In this document: piece after piece, positions 8,067-16,396 of the stretch
How the letters are laid out: each line of letters begins with the position of its first letter
Position numbering within the stretch: the first letter of the stretch is position 1
Origin: a bacterium
GTDB taxonomy: Bacteria; Zhuqueibacterota; QNDG01; JABMRT01
Length of the DNA: 50,054 nucleotides
Reading direction: 5' to 3'
NCBI GenBank assembly: GCA_011046415.1
Contig: DSAP01000106.1
Coordinates: forward strand, 1 to 50,054
The notes under the pieces: generated by a model
What the model saw: the letters and a program-made list of their open reading frames with translations, nothing else
Database searches by the model: none
What the model was told of the DNA's origin: nothing
Position numbers and translations under genes: made by a program

Positions 8067-8691
8067 GTGTCATCAATCCGATACGTGTCTCCCCCGCCTT
8101 TACCCGGTCGCCTTCTTTGATCATGAGTTGGACGCTTCCCGGCAATTCCAGTTCCACCCGTGATCCCAGCTTGATCATGCCGAATACGTCTCCACGGCGG
8201 ACCTCCTGCCCCTCTTCGAGCCGGCAGACGATGCGCCGCGCGATCATGCCCGCCACCTGAGTGACCGTGACTTCACCGAACGCGGTTTCGATGACGATCC
8301 GCATCCGTTCGTTCTCGCTTCCCGCCCGGTCGGAGAATGCCGGACGGAATTGTCCCGGGACATGACGAATCGACACGATCCGGCCGTCGCAGGGTATGCG
8401 GTTCACATGCACATCCAGCAAAGAAAGAAAAATGGCGACCCGGGTCAGCGAATCGGCCTGCTGGACGGCCGTGATCCGTCCGTCCGCGGGCGCGAGGATG
8501 TGACCGCCGTCCGGGATGATCCGTTCCGGGTTGCGGACGAAAAACAGCAGGAACAGGATCAGCGCACACGACAAACCCGCTGCCGCGCGCCCCGTCTTAC
8601 GATGGCGGCGTGACAGGATGAGGCCGAATATCAGAAACGCGGCGCACAGGATGAGCGGCGTCTGGATTTCACCGGTCAAAACTCCCTCCAT
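8053..8691 (-). CDS. psd: Phosphatidylserine decarboxylase proenzyme (short type)
   Basis: The protein is 212 residues, the compact PSD-A-like class. It converts phosphatidylserine to phosphatidylethanolamine. Two N-terminal hydrophobic helices (about 11-27 and 37-51) anchor it. Recognisable segments are VRNPERIIP, ILAPADGRI, FLSLLDVHVNRIP and, near the C-terminus, KLGSRVELELP. The Ser of GSR is the expected self-cleavage site that yields the pyruvoyl prosthetic group. It precedes and overlaps pssA. Order and overlap make a two-gene phospholipid unit. Confidence 0.9.
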   Translation of the reverse strand: MEGVLTGEIQTPLILCAAFLIFGLILSRRHRKTGRAAAGLSCALILFLLFFVRNPERIIPDGGHILAPADGRITAVQQADSLTRVAIFLSLLDVHVNRIPCDGRIVSIRHVPGQFRPAFSDRAGSENERMRIVIETAFGEVTVTQVAGMIARRIVCRLEEGQEVRRGDVFGMIKLGSRVELELPGSVQLMIKEGDRVKAGETRIGLMTHGNR

Positions 8692-8765
8692 CCGCCATGT
8701 GCGGCAAGGACGCGGACATCACAACCGCAAGATGAGTCTGACATGCAACACACATTTTCCCCGAT

Positions 8766-9476
8766 TCAGGACAATATCTGCCCGCAGAGCCGTGCATAGA
8801 CGGCGTCCCTGTCTTCTCCGGTCAGCCTGAATCTGGCCTTCGAAGGTGAATCCGCCTGTTCTCCGTCCCAAAAGAGGCAGGTCTCGGGCGTGATTTCATC
8901 GCCCAAAACGACCCTGTCCTCCTTCCTGCCGAATTCGAGACGCGTGGAAACCAGTTTCAGACGCCGACGTTCGAAATAGGATTTCAGGACCGCATTAATT
9001 TTACGGATCATGCGGTCGATGGCCGCCGTTTCATTTGGTGCGGCGATATCGAAGGCATGCAGGTGATCCATCGATACCATGGGATATTTGAGGGCCTCGT
9101 CCTTGAGATAGCACTCGAGGATCGGATAACTCAGATCGGTTCCCTCCTTGATTCCGAAACGCCTGGACAGGCTTCCGGATGCCGTATTCCAGATCACAAA
9201 CTCCGCGGGGATCATGTTGAGCCGCTCGGCCACCATCTCTCCCGGTTCACCGGACTGGACGAAATGGGTCGGGATATGATAGCTCGCCACATATTTCATG
9301 AGCAGGGCGGAGATCTCGCAGGCCCATTTTTTCCGGTTCCGGATCCTCAACGGTTGTCCGGACTCAAAAGGGGCCGACTCATCCATGAAGACGAGAATGA
9401 TGTGTTCCGGATCTCCGGTTGCATAGACTTTCTTGCTTCTGCCCTGGAAAAGCCGTTTCTCTTTTTTCAACTCCAA
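8766..9476 (-). CDS. purC: Phosphoribosylaminoimidazole-succinocarboxamide synthase
   Basis: Catalyses the ATP-dependent condensation of CAIR with aspartate to SAICAR in purine synthesis. The 236-residue protein has the family's N-terminal KKEKRLFQGRSKKVYAT strand-loop, a FMDESAPFESG segment, the PAEFVIWNTASGSLSRR segment (family: EVVVRN), LVSTRLEFGRK (the LVDFKLEFG motif) and LGDEITPETCLFWDG (LADEISPD motif). The start is TTG 9476 with GGGAGG 5 bases upstream. It lies 68 bp after purB on the same strand, so the two purine steps are probably one unit. Confidence 0.92.
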   Translation of the reverse strand: MELKKEKRLFQGRSKKVYATGDPEHIILVFMDESAPFESGQPLRIRNRKKWACEISALLMKYVASYHIPTHFVQSGEPGEMVAERLNMIPAEFVIWNTASGSLSRRFGIKEGTDLSYPILECYLKDEALKYPMVSMDHLHAFDIAAPNETAAIDRMIRKINAVLKSYFERRRLKLVSTRLEFGRKEDRVVLGDEITPETCLFWDGEQADSPSKARFRLTGEDRDAVYARLCGQILS

Positions 9477-9544
9477 GACCGCCTCCCGTGTTTGTTCGAA
9501 AGGAGAAACGGAGACGACCGGATAGATCGTCCCCTGAAATCATG

Positions 9545-10843
9545 TCATGTGCCGAGTCCGACCCGTTTGAAGATGGCGTCCACGTTGCGCAATTGCACAT
9601 CGAGGTTGAAACAGGCACGGATTTCATCCTTCGACAGGATTTTCCGGGTCTCCGGATCATTCAAAATCACGTTTTCGAATGGCTCGCCCGACTCCCAGCA
9701 GGCCATGGACGGCGTCTGAACCCGTTCATACGCCTCCTCCCGCGTCAGCCCCTTCCTGACCAGCGCAAGCATTACCGCCTGTGAAAAGATGAGTCCGTTC
9801 GTGCGTCCCAGATTCGCTTTCATGTGTTCCGGATACACCACCAGTCTGTCGATCAGCCGGACGGTCTTCCGGAGCATGTAATCGGTCAGGATCGTGCTGT
9901 CCGGCAGGATGACACGCTCGACGGATGAATGGGAGATGTCCCGTTCGTGCCACAGCGCCACGTTTTCGAAACCGGCCATTGCATTGGAACGCAGCAGACG
10001 CGCCAGGCCCGCGATCTGCTCGCAGGTCACCGGATTGCGCTTGTGCGGCATGGCGGACGATCCTTTCTGTCCTTTACTGAAATACTCCTCCGCCTCGAGC
10101 ACCTCGGTGCGCTGGAGATGGCGGATCTCGACCGCGATCTTTTCGAGGGACGCGCCGATCAACGCCAGCACGGCGAGATAATGGGCGTACCGGTCGCGCT
10201 GCACGATCTGGGTCGATACGGGATCGGGACGGAGTCCGAGTTTCTCGCAGGTCCGCTCTTCAACCACGGGATCGAGATGGGCGAAGGTGCCCACCGCGCC
10301 GGATATTTTCCCGACCCTCACATCCTCGGCAGCCTCCCTGAACCGGGCGATATTCCGCGCATTCTCCGCGTACCAGAGCGCGAGTTTGAGTCCGAATGTC
10401 GTGGGTTCGGCGTGGATGCCGTGGCTGCGTCCGATGCAGACCGTATCTTTGAACTCCCGCGCCCGCCGCGCCAGGACGCGGCCGAGTTCCTCCAGATCTT
10501 CCAGAATGAGGGCTCCGGCTTCCTTGAACTGGAGCGCCGTGGCCGTGTCGAGCATGTCGGACGAGGTCATGCCCAGATGGATATAGCGGGAATCGGGCCC
10601 GACGTACTCCGCCACGCTGGTCAGGAAGGCGATCACGTCATGACGGACTCCGGCCTCGATCTCGTCGATGCGGCGGACATCGAAATCCGCCTTCTCGCGG
10701 ATCGTCCGCCATGCATCTTCCGGTATCACTCCGAGTTCGGTCTGCACTTCACAGACAGCCAACTCCACGTCGAGCCATTTTCGGTACTTGTTTTCCTGGC
10801 TCCAAATCTTACCCATTTCAGGACGGGTGTAGCGCTCGATCAA
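9545..10843 (-). CDS. purB: Adenylosuccinate lyase
   Basis: Fumarase/aspartase-superfamily enzyme releasing fumarate from SAICAR and adenylosuccinate. The superfamily signature GSSAMPHKRNPV is present, with TSSDMLDTATALQ and the GRSHGIHAEPTTFGLK catalytic histidine region. The 432-residue length from TTG 10843 is normal for the short bacterial class. TTG 10843 has AGGGAG 7 bases upstream. An upstream in-frame TTG at 10864 has none, but overlaps the stop of a tiny open frame. The N-terminal IERYTRPEMGKIW is typical of PurB, which supports the short start. Confidence 0.94.
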   Translation of the reverse strand: MIERYTRPEMGKIWSQENKYRKWLDVELAVCEVQTELGVIPEDAWRTIREKADFDVRRIDEIEAGVRHDVIAFLTSVAEYVGPDSRYIHLGMTSSDMLDTATALQFKEAGALILEDLEELGRVLARRAREFKDTVCIGRSHGIHAEPTTFGLKLALWYAENARNIARFREAAEDVRVGKISGAVGTFAHLDPVVEERTCEKLGLRPDPVSTQIVQRDRYAHYLAVLALIGASLEKIAVEIRHLQRTEVLEAEEYFSKGQKGSSAMPHKRNPVTCEQIAGLARLLRSNAMAGFENVALWHERDISHSSVERVILPDSTILTDYMLRKTVRLIDRLVVYPEHMKANLGRTNGLIFSQAVMLALVRKGLTREEAYERVQTPSMACWESGEPFENVILNDPETRKILSKDEIRACFNLDVQLRNVDAIFKRVGLGT

Positions 10844-10860
10844 ATGGTTTCTCCCTGGTT

Positions 10861-10938
10861 TCAAAGTGGATTTTGTGGACGGGGTGGACTGTCCACTCCG
10901 TCCATATCTTCAATAATGATTAAATCGGTCACGATCAT
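10861..10938 (-). CDS. Possible 25-residue leader peptide before purB
   Basis: A short frame opens at ATG 10938 (or GTG 10932, which has AGGAG 6 bases upstream) and ends at the TGA at 10861-10863. That stop overlaps an alternative TTG start of purB (TTGA overlap). It contains the inverted repeat at 10877-10903. I do not recognise the peptide (IIIEDMDGVDSPPRPQNPL). It could be a translated leader coupling translation to purB, or chance. Confidence 0.2.
   Translation of the reverse strand: MIVTDLIIIEDMDGVDSPPRPQNPL
10877..10903. repeat. Near-perfect inverted repeat upstream of purB
   Basis: GGACGGGGTGGAC (10877-10889) pairs with GTCCACTCCGTCC (10891-10903), with one G-T wobble. It is just upstream of purB and lacks a T-tract, so a regulator operator or attenuator-type stem is at least as likely as a terminator. 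Confidence 0.6.
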
Positions 10939-10949
10939 CTCCTGAACTT

Positions 10950-10986
10950 AAAGTTGAAGTCCAACCCGGTGTCGGGCTCCAACTTT
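10950..10986 (-). terminator. Probable terminator after the HtrA-like gene
   Basis: On the minus strand AAAGTTGGAG pairs with CTTCAACTTT (one G-U) and an inner CCCG/CGGG closes the tip. It begins 6 bases after the protease stop. The following T-tract is weak, so termination may be partial. Confidence 0.5.
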
Positions 10987-10992
10987 TAACGA

Positions 10993-12174
10993 TCACCTCA
11001 AACTCATCGTCGTGTCGTACAGCCGGCCGCCGCGGTACACGCGCAGGGCGATCCGGTCTTTTTTCTCCTTCGAAAACACCTGATTCAGTTTGCGGACATC
11101 GGCCGTGGACCGGACGCGGTATCCGTCCATGGCCACGATCACATCCCCGACGGCAAGACCCGCCTCGTCGGCCGCACTGGCCGGTTCGACACGTGTCACG
11201 ATCACCCCGCTCCGTTCGGAGATTCCCAGCATGCGGGCGACCAGCCAGTTGATATTGTCCACCGCAAGTCCGATCGTGACCGGACGCTCGACGTCCCGGA
11301 TTTGTTTCAGGTCGGGCAGGATTCTTTTCACCCGGTTGATCGGGATGGCGAAACCGATGCCCACCGAGGTCGATGAAAACTGGCTTCCCGAGATGATGAA
11401 CGCGTTGATCCCGACGCATTGTCCCAGGCTGTTGACCAGCGGTCCGCCGCTGTTCCCCCCGTTGATCGAGGCATCCGTCTGGATCATTTCGTTGTACGTG
11501 CGGCCCTCAACCTGGCCGAAATTCATCCCCACGGCGCTGATCACGCCCACCGTCACGGTCGGCTTGGAATTCACGTCGAACAGACCGAAGGGGTTGCCCA
11601 GCGCGATCACCCACTCGCCGATGATGATTTCATCCGAATCGCCGAGGGGAATATAGGGAAAATCATCGCCTTCGATCTTGAGGAGGGCGACATCGAACTC
11701 CTCGCTCTTCCCGACCAACACGGCCTGATGATGTGTGCCGTCCGTCGCCGTGACCACGATCTGCTCCGCTTCGTGGACCACGTGTTCATTAGTCAGAATA
11801 TAGCCGTCGGACGAAATCAGGAAACCGGACCCCAGGCTCTTGACCCGTTCACGCTGGGCATGCGGCGGGAAAAAATGCCTGAAAAATGGATCTTCCGAAA
11901 ACGGCGACCGGTATACGCGTGTACGCACCTGGGTCACATTGATTCCGACCACCGCCGGGCTGATGTCTGAAACGGCGCGCGTGATCGCATTCTGCCGCGA
12001 CTGGAAAACTTCATCCTGAAGCAGCCTTTGATCGTGTTCGGGCGGCCGTGCGGCGGAATCCAGGAGTCCGGAAAGCGATTCCGTCCCGGGAGTCCGGTTT
12101 TGACCGGAACACTGCACCGATCCCGTGGACAACAGGATCCAGCCGATCAGAAGGAAAAATCGGAATTTCATCAT
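10993..12174 (-). CDS. HtrA/DegP-like exported serine protease with one PDZ domain
   Basis: S1C-family envelope protease/chaperone. From ATG 12174 (GGAG 5 bases upstream) there is an N-terminal hydrophobic export signal (about 5-20), then the trypsin-like domain with His131 (TNEHVV), Asp161 (EFDVALLK) and Ser242 (GGNSGGPL). A single C-terminal PDZ domain begins near 290 and carries GVIVTRVEPASAADEAGLAVGDVIVAMDG. One PDZ and about 393 residues resemble DegS/HhoA more than the two-PDZ DegP. Cys22 near the signal end is preceded by Gln, so a lipobox is unlikely. The gene follows truA by about 15 bp and probably shares its transcript. Confidence 0.92.
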   Translation of the reverse strand: MMKFRFFLLIGWILLSTGSVQCSGQNRTPGTESLSGLLDSAARPPEHDQRLLQDEVFQSRQNAITRAVSDISPAVVGINVTQVRTRVYRSPFSEDPFFRHFFPPHAQRERVKSLGSGFLISSDGYILTNEHVVHEAEQIVVTATDGTHHQAVLVGKSEEFDVALLKIEGDDFPYIPLGDSDEIIIGEWVIALGNPFGLFDVNSKPTVTVGVISAVGMNFGQVEGRTYNEMIQTDASINGGNSGGPLVNSLGQCVGINAFIISGSQFSSTSVGIGFAIPINRVKRILPDLKQIRDVERPVTIGLAVDNINWLVARMLGISERSGVIVTRVEPASAADEAGLAVGDVIVAMDGYRVRSTADVRKLNQVFSKEKKDRIALRVYRGGRLYDTTMSLR

Positions 12175-12189
12175 CCACACTCCGGTTGA

Positions 12190-12921
12190 TCAATCATAAT
12201 CCACGCGGACGAGGCAAAGCCCCTGCGGCGGAACGGTCGGTCCGGCCAGATTCCGGTTACGTGCCTCCATGATCCGGACGATATCCCCCGGATCGATCCT
12301 GCCCCGGCCCACCTCGAGCATCGTCCCCACCATGATACGCACCATGTTGTGGAAAAAACCGGAAGCCGAAATCTCGAAACTGCATTCATCCACGGTTTCA
12401 AGCCACACCGCCCGCCGTACTTCAGAGACGGGGTGCGTGATTTTAGGATTTTGTCGCGAGAAGGACGTCCAGTCATGTTTTCCAATGAAAAACTCGGACC
12501 CATCCCGCATCCGCTCGAGCGAAAAAGGATAATTTGGATGCCATCCATACTGACGTCCGATGGCCATCTCCCGTTTGTACAAACGGTACAGATAGGTGCG
12601 CCCGGTGGCGGATCGCCGGGCGTCGAATCCTTCCGGAGCTTCCTCCGCTTTTCGGATACAAATATCCGAGGGCGTCAGGGCGTCGAGCCCCCTGTCGAAC
12701 GCGGAGAGCGGCAGCGCATTCTTGCATCGGAAGCTGACCACCTGTCCGAGTGCATGGACGCCTGCGTCGGTGCGTCCGGCTCCGGTCACACGAATCGTCT
12801 CTCCCGTCAGGGCATGGAGTGCTTTCTCGATTTCTCCCTGAACCGTGCGTTGATCCGGTTGCACCTGCCATCCGGCAAAGCGGATGCCGTCATATTCCAC
12901 GATCAGCCTGAGAGTCTTCAG
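12190..12921 (-). CDS. truA: tRNA pseudouridine(38-40) synthase
   Basis: Isomerises uridines 38-40 in the tRNA anticodon arm. The catalytic GRTDAGVHA motif puts the nucleophile at Asp52 when counted from 12921. Other landmarks are [26 protein letters not shown] and [18 protein letters not shown]. The start is unusual. The first codon consistent with homology and a ribosome site (CCGGAG, 5 bases upstream) is CTG at 12921, overlapping the TGA stop of ecfT as CTGA. This gives 243 residues, the normal size. The longer frame to 13080 would add over 50 residues inside ecfT without family similarity. Confidence 0.92.
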   Translation of the reverse strand: MKTLRLIVEYDGIRFAGWQVQPDQRTVQGEIEKALHALTGETIRVTGAGRTDAGVHALGQVVSFRCKNALPLSAFDRGLDALTPSDICIRKAEEAPEGFDARRSATGRTYLYRLYKREMAIGRQYGWHPNYPFSLERMRDGSEFFIGKHDWTSFSRQNPKITHPVSEVRRAVWLETVDECSFEISASGFFHNMVRIMVGTMLEVGRGRIDPGDIVRIMEARNRNLAGPTVPPQGLCLVRVDYD

Positions 12922-13763
12922 AACGGCTCCGGGGATATGTTTCCGCCTGCATGAAGTACGTTGTACTGTAAAAAAAGGACAACGCAGACCAGCATCAACA
13001 CGGCGGCGCATGCCCATCCGTCCGCCCGTCCGAACCGAAGGATTTGGAAATGCGTCCGGCTTTCCCCGCCGCGATAGCACCGGGCATCCATGGCCAGAGC
13101 GAGGTCGTTGGCCTTTCGAAATGTCGAAACGAAAAGTGGAATCAAAATCGGAATCATGGCTTTCAGTTTCCGGATGAGGCCGCCGTCAAACCGCGCGCCG
13201 CGTGACATCTGCGCCCTTTGGATCCGCTCGGACTCTTCGAGGAGTATCGGGATGAACCGCATGGAAATGGACATCATCATGGCCAGTTCATGGGCCGGAA
13301 TGCCGAATCGCTGGAACGGTTTGAGCAATTTTTCGATGCCGTCCGTGAGTGCCATGGGAGACGTGGTCAGCGTGAGCAGATTCGCGGTCACGATCAGCAG
13401 GATGATCCGAAACCCGTAAAATAATCCGTTCATCAACCCTTCCAGAGTGAATCCGGCCCGGACCAGAGGCAGGCTGAAAAGTATCCGTCCTTCGGTGAGA
13501 AAGCCGTGAAGAAAAACCGTAAACAACAAAAGCCACATGAAAGGACGGATGCTTCCGAATGCCAGCCTCGCGGACAAACCCGAAAGGGGATAGATCAGTA
13601 AAACCGGAACCGTATACAAGATCAGAAGATCCGCCCGCCTGATCAAAAAGGTCAGTCCCATGAGAAAGCAAAGCGCGATCATTTTCGTACGCGGATCGAG
13701 ACTGTGTACCCGGGAATCACGCGGCGCATACCGCCCCAAAATCAATGTCTTACCCGTGATCAT
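12918..13763 (-). CDS. Energy-coupling factor transporter transmembrane protein EcfT
   Basis: The 281-residue protein has a cytoplasmic N-terminus carrying [12 protein letters not shown] (the family D-P-R-x-K start), several hydrophobic helices and the two coupling helices. These end in [10 protein letters not shown] and [11 protein letters not shown], corresponding to the Ala-Arg-Gly-type motifs that contact the ATPase subunits. EcfT links vitamin- or metal-binding S components to EcfA ATPases. No ATPase or S component is in the window, so its substrate is unknown. The last helix near the C-terminus may be an extra membrane span. ecfT next to truA is a known arrangement in other phyla. Confidence 0.88.
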   Translation of the reverse strand: MITGKTLILGRYAPRDSRVHSLDPRTKMIALCFLMGLTFLIRRADLLILYTVPVLLIYPLSGLSARLAFGSIRPFMWLLLFTVFLHGFLTEGRILFSLPLVRAGFTLEGLMNGLFYGFRIILLIVTANLLTLTTSPMALTDGIEKLLKPFQRFGIPAHELAMMMSISMRFIPILLEESERIQRAQMSRGARFDGGLIRKLKAMIPILIPLFVSTFRKANDLALAMDARCYRGGESRTHFQILRFGRADGWACAAVLMLVCVVLFLQYNVLHAGGNISPEPF

Positions 13764-13816
13764 AAACTTTCTATCATATTAAATCTAAATATTTTAACGC
13801 GACAGATCAATATTCA

Positions 13817-13844
13817 AATATACATTTTTTTATATAAAAGTCAA
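13817..13844 (-). promoter_or_regulatory. Candidate sigma-70 promoter for the ecfT operon
   Basis: On the minus strand TTGACT (13839-13844), a 16-base spacer and TATATT (13817-13822) precede ecfT by about 50 bases. The surroundings are very AT-rich. Confidence 0.55.
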
Positions 13845-13885
13845 ATGGTTAATTCCCGTCATCGGTGTCGTACGTGAAAATACAC

Positions 13886-13914
13886 TTGACTTTTAACCAA
13901 AATCACTTTATGTT
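13886..13914 (+). promoter_or_regulatory. Candidate sigma-70 promoter for the OPT transporter
   Basis: TTGACT (13886-13891), a 17-base spacer and TATGTT (13909-13914) lie 65 bases before ATG 13980. The element TTGACTTTTA here also occurs inverted at 13835-13844 in the divergent promoter. Confidence 0.55.
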
Positions 13915-13979
13915 GAATCCGATTGTTGCCCGGTCATCATGGTGCTGAAAACCTCATCGATTAACCCAGGGAGTTTTCT

Positions 13980-15986
13980 ATGGCAGAGCAAAAAGACGTG
14001 TCGAAAGAGTCAAACACATTCAAACCTTTTGTGCCCGCGAACACGACAATGAAGGAGTTCACTTTGCGGGCGCTTTTTTTTGGTGCCGTTCTCTCCGTCA
14101 TCCTGGGGGCGGCCAACGCCTATATCGGCCTGAAAGTCGGACTCACCGTCGCGGCCACATTTCCCGCGGCCGTCATGGCGATGGCGATCCTGCGGATGTT
14201 CAAGGGATCGATACTCGAAGAAAACACCTGCCGGACCACGGCCGCCGTGGGTGAAGCCCTGGCAGCCGGCGCCATATTCACCATCCCGGCGCTTCTCATC
14301 GCCAAGAATCCGGAAACCGGGAAACCGATATGGGAAAACATCCGCTATATGGAAAGCACGGTACTCATGATCACCGGCGGCATCCTCGGCGTCCTTTTCG
14401 TGATCTTCCTGAGACGGATTCTCATCGAAGACAAGACCCTGCGTTTCCCTGAAAGCCTGGCATGCGCCGAGATGGTCAAGGCCGGTCAGGGCAAACAGAC
14501 CGGCGCGAAATATGTTTTCGGGGCTATGGCCCTTTCGGCTTTGTTCGAGTTGTTCAAAAACCGGCGTGGCCTCCTGGCCGTCCGTGAATCGGTTCAGGGA
14601 TTTTTCCCGATCCGGGTGAATAATTTCAAGCTCAACATCGGCGGTGAGCCCCTGACGTCCGATCCGACCGGTGGCGTGTTCGTCGAAACACCGGGCGCAT
14701 CGGGCATGCTGATGGGCGTCGGTTTCATCATCGGCCCGAAGCTCGCCTCCATCACATTCGCCGGCGGTATTTTCGGTCATCTGGTGATGGTCCCCCTCTT
14801 CATGTTCGTTTTCGGGGGATACGCATCCTACCTCGGGGGGGAGATCGGCTGGACCAGCATCGCAAACGGTGTCTTTGCCAATCAGGTCCGGCCCTTTGCC
14901 GTGGGCACCATGCTGGTCGGCGCCGTCTCGACCCTGTTCAAGATGCGCCGTTCACTCGGCAACGGCATCGCGCGCGCCGTGCGTGACTTGAAACAGATCG
15001 GCAAGGCCAAACTGGAAGAAAAGAACCGGCTCGACCGCGACATCCCCTATGCGATCACGACCATCGGGATTTTCATCCTCGTCATTCCGATCGCGATCAT
15101 CTACTATCTGCTCTGCCAGGATCTGATCGGCGCCATCGTGGCGGCTTTGGTGATGACGGTCACCGGGTTTCTGTTCGCGGCGGTGGCCGGATATCTGGTG
15201 GGTACAATCGGATCGTCCAACAATCCGATCTCGGGTCTCACCCTGTCCACCCTGATCATCGCCGCATTCCTGATGATGGCCGTCGGCGTGACCGGCGCGC
15301 CCGGAATCGCGGCCGTGCTGGGAGTCGCCGCCGTGGTCTGCTGTTCATCCGGAGTCGCCGGCGACATCATGCAGGATCTGAAAGTCGGCCATATCCTGGG
15401 AGGCACTCCCAAATACATGGAATACGCCGTTATGATCGGCGTGGTGGCTTCCGCCCTGGTCATGGGCATCGCCCTGCAGCTGCTTCACTCCGCTTACGGC
15501 GGCATCGGCAGCATCGATCTGCCTGCCCCGCAGGCCAGTCTGATGGCCGCCCTGTCCGAAGGGATCATCGGCGGCGCCATGGCATGGCCTCTCGTGATCA
15601 TGGGCATCCTTTTCGGCATCGGACTGTTCATCATCGGGGCGCCCTCGATCATGCTCATCGCCGTGGGTATGTATCTTCCGCTTTATGTCACGGCCGGTAT
15701 TTTCGTCGGCGGGGTCATCAAATCGATCGTGGACGGTATCGTCGCCCGGAAAAAACTGGACGCGGAGAAAGCCGAGAACACCGGCATCCTGCTTTCTTCG
15801 GGGCTGATCGCGGGTGAAGCCATCATGGCCCTGATCATCGCGGGTACCGTGCTGGCGGGTCAGGGGACCGCGATTCTGCCCAGGCTGATCCAGGACGGCA
15901 ATCCATGGCTGGGACTGATCATCTTTGCCGTTATCACCTATCTGTTGATTGCGATACCGCTGAAAAGTGTCAAAAAGAACGCCTAA
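13980..15986 (+). CDS. OPT-family oligopeptide transporter
   Basis: The protein has 668 residues and many hydrophobic helices (roughly 14-16). The N-terminal FTLRALFFGAVLSVILGAANAYIGLKVGLTVAATFPAAV segment is the hallmark of prokaryotic OPT proteins. A cytoplasmic loop near 320-350 is rich in charged residues. OPT members import small peptides or metal chelates by proton coupling. Substrate cannot be read from sequence, but the peptidases around it favour peptides. AGGGAG lies 6 bases before the ATG and a good promoter is upstream. The PqqD-like gene starts one base after the stop. Confidence 0.93.
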   Translation: MAEQKDVSKESNTFKPFVPANTTMKEFTLRALFFGAVLSVILGAANAYIGLKVGLTVAATFPAAVMAMAILRMFKGSILEENTCRTTAAVGEALAAGAIFTIPALLIAKNPETGKPIWENIRYMESTVLMITGGILGVLFVIFLRRILIEDKTLRFPESLACAEMVKAGQGKQTGAKYVFGAMALSALFELFKNRRGLLAVRESVQGFFPIRVNNFKLNIGGEPLTSDPTGGVFVETPGASGMLMGVGFIIGPKLASITFAGGIFGHLVMVPLFMFVFGGYASYLGGEIGWTSIANGVFANQVRPFAVGTMLVGAVSTLFKMRRSLGNGIARAVRDLKQIGKAKLEEKNRLDRDIPYAITTIGIFILVIPIAIIYYLLCQDLIGAIVAALVMTVTGFLFAAVAGYLVGTIGSSNNPISGLTLSTLIIAAFLMMAVGVTGAPGIAAVLGVAAVVCCSSGVAGDIMQDLKVGHILGGTPKYMEYAVMIGVVASALVMGIALQLLHSAYGGIGSIDLPAPQASLMAALSEGIIGGAMAWPLVIMGILFGIGLFIIGAPSIMLIAVGMYLPLYVTAGIFVGGVIKSIVDGIVARKKLDAEKAENTGILLSSGLIAGEAIMALIIAGTVLAGQGTAILPRLIQDGNPWLGLIIFAVITYLLIAIPLKSVKKNA

Positions 15987-15987
15987 C

Positions 15988-16308
15988 ATGATGGAGTGGG
16001 TTCCGGTCCGCAACGCGGACTGGGAGCATTCTTCGGACGGATCCGTCACGCTCAGAAAACCCAAATCCGGAAACTGGCTGATCAACCTGATAATCCGCAA
16101 AACGGGTGTATCCCCCACCTGCCGGATCCGGCTCGACGCCTACGGAAGCGCCGTATGGGAATGGTGTGACGGCAAGCGGACGGCCTTCGAGATCGCGGAA
16201 CAACTCCGGCGGCGTTTCCGGGAAATCGAAGACACCGTCTACGACCGGGTGGGACAGTTTCTCGGCGATCTGGCGCGACATCAGTGTATTACGTTCAGGG
16301 ATTTGTAA
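15988..16308 (+). CDS. Solitary PqqD-like (RRE-fold) protein
   Basis: The protein is 106 residues from ATG 15988. The order of elements fits the PqqD family: a beta hairpin (SVTLRKPKSGNW), a LDAYGSAVWEWCDGKRTAFEIAEQLRRRF core (family pattern: Asn/Asp-x-x-G-x-x-hydrophobic-W, then a recognition helix), and a C-terminal helix (VYDRVGQFLGDLARHQCI). Proteins of this fold bind leader peptides of ribosomally made peptides and hand them to modifying enzymes. None of those enzymes, nor a precursor peptide, is visible nearby. It is translated one base after the OPT stop, implying tight coupling to the transporter. The function is unknown. Confidence 0.8.
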   Translation: MMEWVPVRNADWEHSSDGSVTLRKPKSGNWLINLIIRKTGVSPTCRIRLDAYGSAVWEWCDGKRTAFEIAEQLRRRFREIEDTVYDRVGQFLGDLARHQCITFRDL

Positions 16309-16327
16309 CATTTCCTTGATTCTATAA

Positions 16328-16358
16328 AAACCGGCCCCTGATCACCGGAGGCCGGTTT
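16328..16358 (+). terminator. Hairpin after the OPT-PqqD unit
   Basis: AAACCGGCC (16328-16336) pairs perfectly with GGCCGGTTT (16350-16358) around a 13-base loop, 20 bases after the PqqD-like stop. The following sequence is only moderately T-rich (CGCTTTCTC), so it may be a partial terminator before the peptidase gene. Confidence 0.55.
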
Positions 16359-16396
16359 CGCTTTCTCAACGGACATCATTGTGGATTGCATCGAGC

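Noticed and set aside
9929-10945. 338-codon plus-strand frame opposite purB
   Set aside because: Mirror frame of purB codons; no promoter, ribosome site or recognisable domain.
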